Notes: generated by a model not told the origin, from the letters alone. Positions 42,108 to 49,471 are shown, counted from the stretch's first letter. The stretch: DNA of 64,000 nt from Nocardioides jensenii JCM 1364 = NBRC 14755 (GCF_001552535.1 NZ_BCRJ01000001.1:1-64000), one strand, 5' to 3'. Made by a program: numbers and translations.

Positions 42108-42827
42108 TTTCTGGACATCGGGGATCCATCTCGCACTTGCACTGGTGTTCGTGTCAAGGTCGGGGGTGGCGGGAGACGCCTTACGCGCCAGACCTCTCCC
42201 ACTTGTGCGTTCGGTGCGGCGGCCCTGGAGCTGGTCGCGGTCGAGCACGACCCGTCGGTCCTTGACGCGGTCCTCGAGCAGCATGCGTTGCCCGTCGGTG
42301 AGCGCGACGCCCGCTGCCTGGTCGAGGACCTGTTCAGGGTTGTCGCTTGCGTCGATGACACCGAGGAGCTCGAGGTAGGCGTCCATGTCGTCGCCACTGC
42401 TGCCGTTGTTCTCGGTTCGGCGGATGGCCATCGACTCCACGTTGCTGTTGCCCACCTGTTCGCTGATCATCGAGTGGGTCTTCCCCGACCCAGCGTTGTG
42501 CCTGACAGCCCGAAGTCGACGCCCCACCTCCGCGAGGAGATCCTCGTCTGGCAACTCTCGGATGGGTGACTCGATATCGCCGGCGTCGAAGCCCAGGTCG
42601 AGAGCCTCCACGGCCTTGGCCAGCACGCTGGTAGGCGGCACGCTGAATGCCTTCGCCAGGCCCTCGATCGTCGCCCGGTCTGGCAGCCGGGATAGGCGAT
42701 CGCGGGAATCGTTCACGAGTTTCGAGACCAGCTGCTTGGACAGCGTGGACTTCTTCTCGAGGTCGACGTTGCGCCACCCGCGCTCGTCCATCTCGCCACG
42801 AATGAACCGCGTGAGTGCATGTGTCAT
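42021..42827 (-). CDS. HTH repressor, probable immunity repressor of prophage B
   Basis: 268 aa. The N-terminal 70 residues are an XRE/lambda-type helix-turn-helix (VDLEKKSTLSKQLVSKLV, then RATIEGLAKAFSV). A middle segment with RELPDEDLLAEVGRRL follows and the C-terminal 90 residues are polar and Gln/Arg-rich. Its divergent neighbour is a Cro-like gene, with a palindromic operator in the shared upstream region. It should keep the lytic genes off in the lysogen. The NAGSGKT string in the middle is not a Walker motif. Confidence 0.85.
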   Translation of the reverse strand: MTHALTRFIRGEMDERGWRNVDLEKKSTLSKQLVSKLVNDSRDRLSRLPDRATIEGLAKAFSVPPTSVLAKAVEALDLGFDAGDIESPIRELPDEDLLAEVGRRLRAVRHNAGSGKTHSMISEQVGNSNVESMAIRRTENNGSSGDDMDAYLELLGVIDASDNPEQVLDQAAGVALTDGQRMLLEDRVKDRRVVLDRDQLQGRRTERTSGRGLARKASPATPDLDTNTSASARWIPDVQKSASKRGTPSRHETDRPQNEAGEENQDHQ

Positions 42828-42916
42828 GGATGAACCGTCCTACGTCTGACGCGGGTGTGGCGAACGTGGCCGACATGGTTCGTCAACCGGCTTCCGTCGC
42901 TTCGGCGTACACATCA

Positions 42917-42922
42917 TGTCAA
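42917..42922 (-). promoter_or_regulatory. Leftward TTGACA element (possible repressor promoter)
   Basis: TGTCAA on the + strand is TTGACA read leftward, within TTAGTTGACATGATG. This mirrors the rightward GTAGTTGACAGAATG at 42985-42999. A good -10 is not seen at the usual spacing, so the promoter is uncertain. The shared extended sequence may be a second protein-binding site. Confidence 0.35.
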
Positions 42923-42987
42923 CTAACCGTTTCCCGCGCGAACGGCAAAGTATTCGCCTGCCTGCAGAACTACTCCCGTGTAAGTAG

Positions 42988-43017
42988 TTGACAGAATGTC
43001 CACGGATCGTGGACTAT
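42988..43017 (+). promoter_or_regulatory. Early promoter with overlapping palindromic operator
   Basis: TTGACA at 42988-42993 and GACTAT at 43012-43017 (18-bp spacing) form a good promoter. Between them GTCCACG-GAT-CGTGGAC (42998-43014) is a perfect 7-bp dyad, placed to block RNA polymerase. This is the expected switch between repressor and Cro-like control. A further TTGACA occurs at 43032-43037. Confidence 0.7.
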
Positions 43018-43059
43018 TAGTCGTGTTCCCGTTGACAACCAAGTAGAAGGAGGTGCAGG

Positions 43060-43356
43060 ATGAGGCAACGCCAACGACGACGCGGATCGAGAGGCAGATG
43101 GATGCGACTGCGTAACCCGAAACTCCTGGTCGATTACATGAAGGCCAATGACTTCACGCAGGCCCGCCTTTCGAGGTACGCCGGCTGCTCTCGGCAGTTC
43201 ATTCACATGCTGGTCAGCGGCGAGCGGACCACCTGCACGACGGAAGTCGGCCGCCTCATCGAGGAGGCGCTGCGCGTCCTCCCTGGCACCCTGTTCGACC
43301 CTTCCGGGTCGCCTGTGCGACGACCTTCGGTCAAGCGTGCACGGACCCCAGCATGA
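43060..43356 (+). CDS. Cro-like HTH protein
   Basis: 98 aa, AAGGAGG at 43047-43053 with 6-nt spacing. Very basic N-terminus, then an HTH: LVDYMKANDFTQARLSRYAG with the recognition helix CSRQFIHMLVSG, and a helix EVGRLIEEALRVL. First gene of the rightward early operon, divergent from the repressor and under the operator-bearing promoter. It likely binds the same operators in the lytic state. Confidence 0.82.
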   Translation: MRQRQRRRGSRGRWMRLRNPKLLVDYMKANDFTQARLSRYAGCSRQFIHMLVSGERTTCTTEVGRLIEEALRVLPGTLFDPSGSPVRRPSVKRARTPA

Positions 43357-43865
43357 GCGCCGAGAACTACGACTGCACCCGCTGCGGTGCAGCGTTCGGG
43401 ATCGCTGGTGGTGGCGATGACTGGACCGACGACGACATGGCTGCGCAGGACCACTACGAGACCGAGGTCCGGTTCCACGAAGCGCGCGAGTGCGTCCGCT
43501 CCTCCACCAAGGTCAAGGAGCTGGTACTCGATGAGTCACCCCGCGTAGCAGCGGCGAACGTCTGCGCTGTCCTGTCGAACCTACTCGGCTCGGTCAGCCT
43601 CTGGTTGCACGACGACGAAGCCCTGATGAGCGAGGAACTCCTCGAGAGTCTGGACACGCTTCTTCAGGCTGCTGACCTCGTCACGGAGACCGTTCGTTCC
43701 GTAGGGGTCAGGGTGGATGCGGGCCATGAGATGTCCTCTGTTCCTGGTGACAGTCAGGCGGCTGCTGTTACAGCCCCTGGCTCGAGGGTACGGAGCGTCA
43801 CCGACAGTCCTGCCGCGGCTGGATCCTCTGCCGGCCGCGGCGGGCTGGACGGTGGTCCCCGATGA
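43353..43865 (+). CDS. Hypothetical early protein with zinc-like N-terminus
   Basis: 170 aa, ATGA overlaps with both neighbours. Residues 7-10 CTRC and a later HEAREC give a possible zinc site in the first 50 residues. A helical middle (SEELLESLDTLLQAADL) and a low-complexity Ser/Gly end follow. The end overlaps a possible antisense gene (43581-43727). Unrecognised. Confidence 0.68.
   Translation: MSAENYDCTRCGAAFGIAGGGDDWTDDDMAAQDHYETEVRFHEARECVRSSTKVKELVLDESPRVAAANVCAVLSNLLGSVSLWLHDDEALMSEELLESLDTLLQAADLVTETVRSVGVRVDAGHEMSSVPGDSQAAAVTAPGSRVRSVTDSPAAAGSSAGRGGLDGGPR
43581..43727 (-). CDS. Possible antisense 48-aa coiled-coil protein
   Basis: On the - strand, ATG 43727 is preceded by AGAGGA at suitable spacing. 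The product ends in a convincing heptad pattern: LRDEVSSLKKRVQTLEEFLA, then HQGFVVVQ. Since Leu and Glu codons are reverse complements (CTC/GAG), an antisense frame to a Leu/Glu-rich helix can look like this by chance. It lies wholly within 43353-43865, so both may not be real. Confidence 0.35.
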   Translation of the reverse strand: MARIHPDPYGTNGLRDEVSSLKKRVQTLEEFLAHQGFVVVQPEADRAE

Positions 43866-44662
43866 CCGGGCTGATCGCGTTCGCTTTCGAGGGGCACCGC
43901 GTCCGAACCGTCGAAATGGACGGCTCGACCTGGTTCGTCGCGGGAGATATAGCGACCGTCCTCGAATACCGGATGGCCTCCGACATGACGCGGCGGCTTG
44001 ATGAGGCCGACACGGGTTACGCAATTGTGAGTACCCCTGGCGGCGACCAGCGCATGACGGTGATCAACGAGTCTGGGATGTACGACGCCGTCTACCGGAG
44101 CAATGCCACCGGTGCCCGCGCATTCCGCCAGTGGGTTACCAGCGAGGTGCTCCCCCAGATCCGCAGGACCGGATCCTTCGGTGAGATCCAGCCACGCCGC
44201 GAACTGTCCCGCCTCGAGTTGATCGACATCGCTCGTGACGCCGAGCTCGAGCGGATCGAGGCGGTCAAGGCGAAGGAGCAGGCCGAGGCCTTGGTCCTCG
44301 AGCTCGAAGCGCCGGCCGCTGCCTGGGAAGGTCTCGCCTCCGCGCAGGGCGACTACACCGTCTCCGACGCCGCGAAGATCCTTGGCCGCGCCGGAGTCGG
44401 GACCGGTCCACGGAAGCTCTTCGACTATCTCCGCGACGACGCCCGCTGGGTGTTCCGCCGCGGCGACCGGTGGCAGGCCATGCAGACCGCAGTCAACGCC
44501 GGCCTGGTGGTCGAGCGGATCACGGGCGGCTACTTCGACGACGTCACCGGGGAGCGGAAACAGGGCAAGCCCCAGGTCCGGGTCACCCCGAAGGGCATCG
44601 AGCGACTCCTGACGCTCATGTCCGGCAACGTGTCCATGCTCCAGACGGGAACCGACCGATGA
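43862..44662 (+). CDS. Phage antirepressor (BRO-N plus KilA-C type)
   Basis: 266 aa. Residues 1-100 are a BRO-N domain (VRTVEMDGSTWFVAGDIATVLEY, in part; VINESGMYDAVYRSN; FRQWVTSEVLPQIRRTG). The C-terminal 110 residues are a KilA-C/ANT-like domain (YTVSDAAKILGR, then LFDYLRDDARWVFRR). Such proteins counter the repressor and promote lytic growth. ATGA overlap with the upstream gene and with the HTH gene downstream. Confidence 0.92.
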   Translation: MTGLIAFAFEGHRVRTVEMDGSTWFVAGDIATVLEYRMASDMTRRLDEADTGYAIVSTPGGDQRMTVINESGMYDAVYRSNATGARAFRQWVTSEVLPQIRRTGSFGEIQPRRELSRLELIDIARDAELERIEAVKAKEQAEALVLELEAPAAAWEGLASAQGDYTVSDAAKILGRAGVGTGPRKLFDYLRDDARWVFRRGDRWQAMQTAVNAGLVVERITGGYFDDVTGERKQGKPQVRVTPKGIERLLTLMSGNVSMLQTGTDR

Positions 44663-44880
44663 CCGACACCGACCTCCTCACCCCCGAGCAGGCTGTCGAG
44701 CAGCGGCTGCTGCCGTTCGGGAACGCCGACTGGATCCGCGCGCAGCTGCGCGCTGGGAAGCTGCGTGGCTCGAAGGTCGCCGGCCGGTGGCTGGTGTCGA
44801 AGGAAGCCATCGCGGAGATGGTCGACGCCGGCACCAACACCACCCGCCGCCGGCGGCGGCGCGCGAAGGCGAAGGCATGA
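44659..44880 (+). CDS. Small HTH protein, excisionase-like
   Basis: 73 aa from ATG 44659 (ATGA overlap). A winged helix of the MerR/HTH_17 type is seen: LLTPEQAVEQRLLPFGN, then RAQLRAGKLRGSKVAGRWLV, followed by a highly basic Arg/Lys tail. This is the usual build of phage excisionases (Xis), which help integrase excise the prophage. A small early regulator is the alternative. Confidence 0.78.
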   Translation: MTDTDLLTPEQAVEQRLLPFGNADWIRAQLRAGKLRGSKVAGRWLVSKEAIAEMVDAGTNTTRRRRRRAKAKA

Positions 44881-45533
44881 CCACCATGTCCGCCCACCAG
44901 GCCCTCACGACCGCTGGCGGCGGCGCGGTCCTCGCCCATCGTCCTCACGGTGGCGTCACCCACGTGTACGTGGGTCCCATGACGCCGTCCGGCCGTTTCA
45001 TCCCCCGTTCCGGCCGGACGGTTTGCAACACACGGACTCGTCGTCTGCGGGTCGTTCTCGACCCTCGGGTCGTGGGCGACGAGTCCCTGTGTCTGCGGTG
45101 CTCGGCCTGCCTGCGACCGGGGAAGGCCAGGCAGGCCGAGCCCATCACCCGTGACGAGCACATGGCGGCGTACGCCGGGGTGACCGGGTTCGACCTGGCA
45201 TACCGCGCCTACGCCGCACAGACCGTGACCGAGGTCGAGCAGCTCGAACACCTGGCACTCCTGGTCGTCGGGTTCCCCGTCTGCAAGAAGGACCCGGTCC
45301 TCTCCCCCACCGGGAAGACCACGCCGCCGATCGACAAGCACCTCGCAACAGCGCGGGTCCGGGTCGGTGGCACACACAACGCCATCACCGAGGAGGCCCG
45401 GGAGATCGAAGCAGGCCGCCGGGCCCTGGCGGCCGAGCAGCGTCGCCGTGACCGGCACGACGCCTGGGCCGAGAAGGAGACCCGGCGAGAACAGATCGGG
45501 TTCGTCAACGCCGAACACACGAAGTCCGCGTAA
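44877..45533 (+). CDS. Hypothetical early protein with Cys motif
   Basis: 218 aa from ATG 44877 (ATGA overlap). A possible zinc site LCLRCSACLR lies near residues 66-75, with an isolated upstream Cys. The C-terminal 45 residues form a charged helix (EEAREIEAGRRALAAEQRRR). Unrecognised. It ends the first block of early genes. Confidence 0.7.
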   Translation: MTTMSAHQALTTAGGGAVLAHRPHGGVTHVYVGPMTPSGRFIPRSGRTVCNTRTRRLRVVLDPRVVGDESLCLRCSACLRPGKARQAEPITRDEHMAAYAGVTGFDLAYRAYAAQTVTEVEQLEHLALLVVGFPVCKKDPVLSPTGKTTPPIDKHLATARVRVGGTHNAITEEAREIEAGRRALAAEQRRRDRHDAWAEKETRREQIGFVNAEHTKSA

Positions 45534-45607
45534 CCCAACAAAAACAGCGGCCCCGCCACATCGACCAAGACGCAAACGGGACCGCCCTACGAAAGGACAT
45601 CCTAGCG

Positions 45608-45649
45608 ATGACCACCTTCACCACCACGGGCCGCGCGGTGACGGCATGA
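45608..45649 (+). CDS. 13-codon leader ORF
   Basis: ATG 45608, with GAAAGGA 10 bases upstream, codes for 13 Thr-rich residues ending in TGA 45647-45649. The stop overlaps ATG 45646 of the next gene as ATGA, so it may deliver ribosomes there. An imperfect 9-bp hairpin (45547-45555 with 45577-45585) lies upstream. Confidence 0.4.
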   Translation: MTTFTTTGRAVTA

Positions 45650-45850
45650 TCCTCGGCCAGTCAACCCCCCGACCAGTGCCGTTTCGACTGCACCCGGCCG
45701 ACCACCCAGGCGATCAAGTTCCGGTCGCAGTCTGGCCTCGCGTGGGTGATGCGGTCGTGCGACGAGCACGCCGCCGGTGCCCCAGAGATCGCCCGGTTGC
45801 TCGGCTTCCAGATCACCGAACCCGTCACCACGACGGCGGTGCCGGCATGA
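45646..45850 (+). pseudogene. Small Cys-rich gene interrupted by +1 frame change at a C6 run
   Basis: From ATG 45646 the frame reads 8 residues to a run of six C (45665-45670). Reading on in the +1 frame gives a convincing protein: DQCRFDCTRPTTQAIKF, SGLAWVMRSCDEHA, EIARLLGFQITE, ending at TGA 45848-45850 in an ATGA overlap with the next gene. If the run were five C the gene would be continuous (about 67 aa). It could be a sequencing error, a true mutation or +1 slippage at CCC-CGA. Confidence 0.55.
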
Positions 45851-46026
45851 CCGTCACCTTCGTCCTCGTCCTCGCGGTGTGTCTCCTCCTGGCGCTGCTG
45901 ACCATCGCTGTCGGTGGCGACCAGAACCTCGCCGCCACCAATCGTCGCCTCGCCGCGGAGAACGAACACCTCCGCCGCCGCCTGGTCCACCCGTCCACCC
46001 GCCCGATCGATGGAGGCACAGCATGA
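45847..46026 (+). CDS. Small membrane protein with leucine zipper
   Basis: 59 aa from ATG 45847 (ATGA overlap). One membrane helix (residues 2-23) is followed by a short heptad region AATNRRLAAENEHLRRRLV. The upstream in-frame extension to 45646 belongs to the wrong frame of the previous gene. It may form a membrane dimer. Function unknown; such small proteins can act in exclusion. Confidence 0.7.
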   Translation: MTVTFVLVLAVCLLLALLTIAVGGDQNLAATNRRLAAENEHLRRRLVHPSTRPIDGGTA

Positions 46027-46331
46027 CCACCACCCTGACCACCCGGGACGTGCTGAACCGTCTCCCTGTCCGTGACCTCCGCGTCACCGCCGTCGACGGT
46101 CGGGTGGTGGTCGGGACGGTGAACGGCGACGACAACGCGTCGTACTTCATCACCTCAGCTGACGCCCGGTCCCACGCGACGTACATCAGCCGCGTCTTCA
46201 ACGGCGCACCCGGCAAGGCCGCCTGGGTCGCCGACATCGTCCTTCTGCTCGTCGCAGCGGTCGACGCCGACGAGCAGAACGGCCTCCTCCCGCCCGTCTC
46301 AGTCTTCGCAGCAGCCAAGGAGCAGCACTGA
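46023..46331 (+). CDS. Hypothetical early protein
   Basis: 102 aa from ATG 46023 (ATGA overlap). Mixed alpha/beta composition; NGDDNASYFITSADARSH in the middle and a hydrophobic helix VADIVLLLVAAVDA near the end. No known family. Confidence 0.7.
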   Translation: MTTTLTTRDVLNRLPVRDLRVTAVDGRVVVGTVNGDDNASYFITSADARSHATYISRVFNGAPGKAAWVADIVLLLVAAVDADEQNGLLPPVSVFAAAKEQH

Positions 46332-46606
46332 TGACCACGTTCGCGATCGTCCCGATCGACCAGGTGGCACCGCACCCGCGGAACATTCGCCGCTCCGCCG
46401 TCGCCGACGAGGAGCTCGTGTCGTCGGTCCTCGAGGCCGGCATCCATGAGCCCGTCCTCCTCGGCCCCGAAGACGCCGACGGGGTCCGGTTCCTCATCGC
46501 CGGGAACCGCCGCTACGACGCCGCGGTGAAGGCCGGCCTCACGTCCCTGCCCGCCATGCTCCGCGACGACCTCGACACCGAAGCGAAGCAGTCGAGGTCA
46601 TGCTGA
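46331..46606 (+). CDS. ParB/Spo0J N-terminal domain protein (5' part of a split parB-like gene)
   Basis: 91 aa. The ParB nuclease/CTPase-like N-domain is complete: VPIDQVAPHPRNIRR, ELVSSVLEAGIHEPVLL and the RFLIAGNRRYDAA box. The frame then ends a few residues after DTEAKQ, exactly where a ParB protein would continue into VMLMENLLRTD, which lies in the -1 frame from 46587 on. The two frames overlap by 7 bases (46600-46606). It is either one gene with a lost base near 46590, or a split, coupled pair. Confidence 0.75.
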   Translation: MTTFAIVPIDQVAPHPRNIRRSAVADEELVSSVLEAGIHEPVLLGPEDADGVRFLIAGNRRYDAAVKAGLTSLPAMLRDDLDTEAKQSRSC

Positions 46607-47733
46607 TGGAGAACCTCCTCCGCACCGACATCAGCGAGGTCGAGGAAGCCCAGGCCTACGAGCAGCTGGTGCTCGGCGGCATGGACGCGAAGGTCATCGC
46701 CGCCAAGACCGGCCGCTCCCTGCGCACCGTGAAGTCCCGCCTCAAGCTGAACGACCTCCCCGAGAAGGCACGCGAGCAACTCCACGACGGGCAGGCGACC
46801 CTCGCTGACGCCCAGGCCCTGCTGGAGTTCGCAGACGACCACGAAGCATCAGCCCGCCTCGAGGCAGTGCTGGGTGACCGGGACTTCGCGTACCAGGTGC
46901 AGAACGAACGAGCACGCCGACAGCGCATCGCACGGAACACCGAGACCATCGAGGCGTACCAGGAGCTCGGTGCCGTCGAGGCGACCGCCGAGGACAAGCC
47001 CGCTCACCTGTATCAGTTCCGCTCCGCTGACCTGCGTGAAGCAGGGGGCCACACCCACTGCGAGTGCCTGGGTTACCTCGGGTCGATCGACTCCTACGGC
47101 GAACCGCAGCTGGTGTGCCTGGACCCCGAGTCACACGCCGACGAGGAAGCCGAAACCCGCAACCCGTCACTGTCCCCCGAGGAAGCCGAAGAGGACCGGG
47201 CCCGCCGGGCACAGTTCGAGGCCGCCCGGGAAGCCAGCGAGAAGGCCCGGGTGGAGTGGTCGGCCAGCACGAAGGTTCGTACGGCGTGGATCCGTGAGCA
47301 CCTCGCGGCACTGGTGGCACCCACCAAGACAAAGGCATTCGGCCCCCTCGCCACCGCCCTGGTGCCGGCCGTGCTCAACGACCCCGCAGTCGACGACTAC
47401 ATGAACGACATCGAACGACTTTCGTCCCTCGGCCTTGACCCGGAAGAGATCGGCTGGGACAACCGCCGGACACAGATCAACAAGCACGTGACCGCCCAGG
47501 TCGACACGAATCCGGTCGGGGGGCTGTGGCTACTCCTCACCTGCCTGCTCGAGACGTCCGTGTTCCAGGTCGACGCCGGCCACTGGTCCATCGACGACGA
47601 CCCGGACCAGCTCGCCAACGTGCTGGCCGGGTGGGCCTGGCTTGAGAGCGCCGGTTACTCACTGTCCACCCCTGAGAAGGACCGCGTCGCGGCTCTCACC
47701 GAACTCGCTGAAGCCGGCGGTGATGACCAGTGA
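46600..47733 (+). CDS. ParB HTH and C-terminal part (3' part of a split parB-like gene)
   Basis: 377 aa from ATG 46600. The start MLMENLLRTDISEVEEAQAY is the second ParB box, followed by an HTH (VIAAKTGRSLRTVKSRLKL). A charged linker follows, a Cys pair HCECL near residue 150, and a C-terminal helical domain with VGGLWLLLTCLLETS. Together with the 46331 frame it makes a typical phage ParB-like protein of about 467 aa. The downstream gene at 47730 is an intact second ParB. GAGG at 46594-46597 is too close for an ideal start. Confidence 0.78.
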   Translation: MLMENLLRTDISEVEEAQAYEQLVLGGMDAKVIAAKTGRSLRTVKSRLKLNDLPEKAREQLHDGQATLADAQALLEFADDHEASARLEAVLGDRDFAYQVQNERARRQRIARNTETIEAYQELGAVEATAEDKPAHLYQFRSADLREAGGHTHCECLGYLGSIDSYGEPQLVCLDPESHADEEAETRNPSLSPEEAEEDRARRAQFEAAREASEKARVEWSASTKVRTAWIREHLAALVAPTKTKAFGPLATALVPAVLNDPAVDDYMNDIERLSSLGLDPEEIGWDNRRTQINKHVTAQVDTNPVGGLWLLLTCLLETSVFQVDAGHWSIDDDPDQLANVLAGWAWLESAGYSLSTPEKDRVAALTELAEAGGDDQ

Positions 47734-48518
47734 CCGGCACCGCACGCCCCGTCCGGGGTCTCGCGATCGTCGACGTGGAGGAGATCCACCCGTCACCCAA
47801 CAACCCGCGGGAGAACCTCACCGGCCTCGACGAGCTCGCCCAGTCGATCTACGAGAACGGGCTGATCCAGCCGCTGATCGTGCAGAAGATCCCCGGTATC
47901 GACGGGTTCCGAGTCGTCGCAGGCCACCGTCGTCTCGCGGCCGCGAAGCTCGCCCGCATCAAGGAACTCCCCTGTGTGATCCGCAAGGACCTCCTCCCCG
48001 ACGACGAGCTCCTGGCGATGCTCGTCGAGAACGGTCAGCGAGCCGACCTCGACCCCATCGAGGAAGCACGGGCTCTGCGGAAGCTGAAGAACAAGGGCAT
48101 GACCGACCAGGACATCGCCAGGAAGATCGGCCGCTCCCAAGGCCACGTCTCCGCGCGCATCACCCTGCTCTCACTTCCCACCGAGGAACAAGAGCAGCTG
48201 CGTGCCGGGTTCGGCACCATCACCGCCGCGGTGAAGAAGGCGCGCATCGAGTCCGGCCGCACCCGCCCCGGCGCCGCGGGCAAGAAGTCCGCTGCCCACC
48301 TGTCCACCTCGCACGACCTCGCCACGAAGGCCGCCAACCGCTGCCGGTCCCTGGGCCACAAGCGTGGCGGCGGCGCTTCAGTCGGTGGCGTCGCGTGCGG
48401 TGAGTGCTGGGAGACGGTGATCCGAGCCAACGAGCGTGAGGTCCTCAACGACCAGTCCAACGAACGTGGTCGTTGCGTCCTGTGCGACACCACCCAGACG
48501 ACGGCGGTGGTCGCGTGA
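47730..48518 (+). CDS. ParB-like protein, intact
   Basis: 262 aa, GTG start in a GTGA overlap. ParB N-domain (VDVEEIHPSPNNPREN, RVVAGHRRLAAAKL, LAMLVENGQRADLDPIEEA) and HTH (TDQDIARKIGRSQGHVSARI). The C-terminal third is basic and contains CGECWE and CVLCDTT, a probable zinc site in place of the usual dimerisation domain. Phage ParB-like proteins can partition plasmid-like prophages or act as nucleases or regulators. No ParA is visible in the window. Confidence 0.9.
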   Translation: MTGTARPVRGLAIVDVEEIHPSPNNPRENLTGLDELAQSIYENGLIQPLIVQKIPGIDGFRVVAGHRRLAAAKLARIKELPCVIRKDLLPDDELLAMLVENGQRADLDPIEEARALRKLKNKGMTDQDIARKIGRSQGHVSARITLLSLPTEEQEQLRAGFGTITAAVKKARIESGRTRPGAAGKKSAAHLSTSHDLATKAANRCRSLGHKRGGGASVGGVACGECWETVIRANEREVLNDQSNERGRCVLCDTTQTTAVVA

Positions 48519-48700
48519 ACGTCGAACAACTCCGCGAGGCCCTGGCCGAATTGCCGGGTTACTACGAGGTCGAGGTGAACATCGCCACCAGCGACGACTT
48601 CGCCTGGCAGTCCCGCACCGGGATCTGGTCGTCGCCAGTCACCGTCGTCACCGCAGCCCAGTCCGAGCAGCACACGACTCCGCGGGTGGTGATCTCGTGA
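48515..48700 (+). CDS. Small hypothetical protein
   Basis: 61 aa from GTG 48515 (GTGA overlap). A helix VEQLREALAELPGYYEV is followed by beta strands, ending in GTGA overlap with the next small gene. Unrecognised. Confidence 0.68.
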   Translation: MNVEQLREALAELPGYYEVEVNIATSDDFAWQSRTGIWSSPVTVVTAAQSEQHTTPRVVIS

Positions 48701-48807
48701 CCCGGTACGCCGAAGACTCCGACACCCTCGCCGGTGGCCGCTGGGTCGCCGACAAGAACGGTGTGCAGCGGTGGGTGTCCGACACCAAGGCCGGTGAGGA
48801 CGAATGA
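48697..48807 (+). CDS. 36-aa hypothetical protein
   Basis: GTG 48697 to TGA 48807, coupled on both sides by GTGA and ATGA. The product contains LAGGRWVADKNGVQRWVSD, a pattern of two Trp-ending strands. It is too short for a firm claim, but coupling on both sides supports translation. Confidence 0.58.
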   Translation: MTRYAEDSDTLAGGRWVADKNGVQRWVSDTKAGEDE

Positions 48808-49178
48808 GGATCCCCGGACTGGACTGCTACCTCTGCGGAACACGCCTCGCCGGCTCCATGGCCCGCGCCACCCCGAACGGCCTCCGCTGCCCCGGCCGCA
48901 CGGCCGACTGCAACCGCCGAGCCACCATCGCCCGGGTCAGGGCCGAACGGGTCGAGGACCTCCGCTGGATGGCCGAGCACGGCGAAGGCCTCCACGGCGC
49001 TGCCCGACGCATCGGGATGAAGTGGAAGTCCGTCGAGCAGCTGCTCCGCCGAGCCAACGAACGGGACCTGCTGACCACCCTGATCCGCAACAACCCCCAC
49101 GACTGGAACACCTGGCCCGACGGCTCCAACATCAACGACCTGACCAAGCCCAACCGCCACCAGAAGGTGGCGGCCTGA
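48804..49178 (+). CDS. Zinc-ribbon plus HTH protein
   Basis: 124 aa. An N-terminal Cys set (CYLCGTRL, then RCPGRTADC) suggests a zinc ribbon. It is followed by a helix-turn-helix: GLHGAARRIGMKWKSVEQLL. The rest is polar. Probably a small phage transcription regulator or DNA-binding protein. Confidence 0.75.
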   Translation: MRIPGLDCYLCGTRLAGSMARATPNGLRCPGRTADCNRRATIARVRAERVEDLRWMAEHGEGLHGAARRIGMKWKSVEQLLRRANERDLLTTLIRNNPHDWNTWPDGSNINDLTKPNRHQKVAA

Positions 49179-49179
49179 C

Positions 49180-49470
49180 ATGGGAAAGCCAGCCCGCTGC
49201 CGGTCCTGCGCCGCCGCACTCGTGTTCTTCAAGCACCCGTCCAGCCCGAAGCAGGCCCCATTCGACGCCAAGCCGATCGACGGGCACCACCCGAACACCG
49301 CGAACGCCTACCCCGTCGTCGGCGCCTCGGCGTACCGGCCCCTGCACCTGGCCGAACAGATCCAGGTGCGTGACCACATCTCCGACGTCGAAGCGATGGC
49401 CGAGGTCCGCGACATGCAGTGGTTCCACCTCCACGTTTGCCAACCCACCACACCGAAGGAAACCGACTGA
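49180..49470 (+). CDS. Hypothetical protein with zinc-like N-terminus
   Basis: 96 aa. CRSCAAALVFFK near the start and FHLHVCQ near the end could bind zinc. This small type is frequent in actinophage early regions, where the central segment carries PFDAKPIDG. No function is known. Confidence 0.7.
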   Translation: MGKPARCRSCAAALVFFKHPSSPKQAPFDAKPIDGHHPNTANAYPVVGASAYRPLHLAEQIQVRDHISDVEAMAEVRDMQWFHLHVCQPTTPKETD

Positions 49471-49471
49471 T

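Noticed and set aside
42450..42510. GSGKT string in the repressor as a Walker A motif
   Set aside because: No preceding hydrophobic strand or Walker B; it lies in a linker of an HTH protein.
45646..46026. A single gene from ATG 45646 to 46026
   Set aside because: The first two thirds in that frame are Arg/His/Pro-rich junk, while the +1 frame has a clear small protein; the real gene in this frame begins at 45847.
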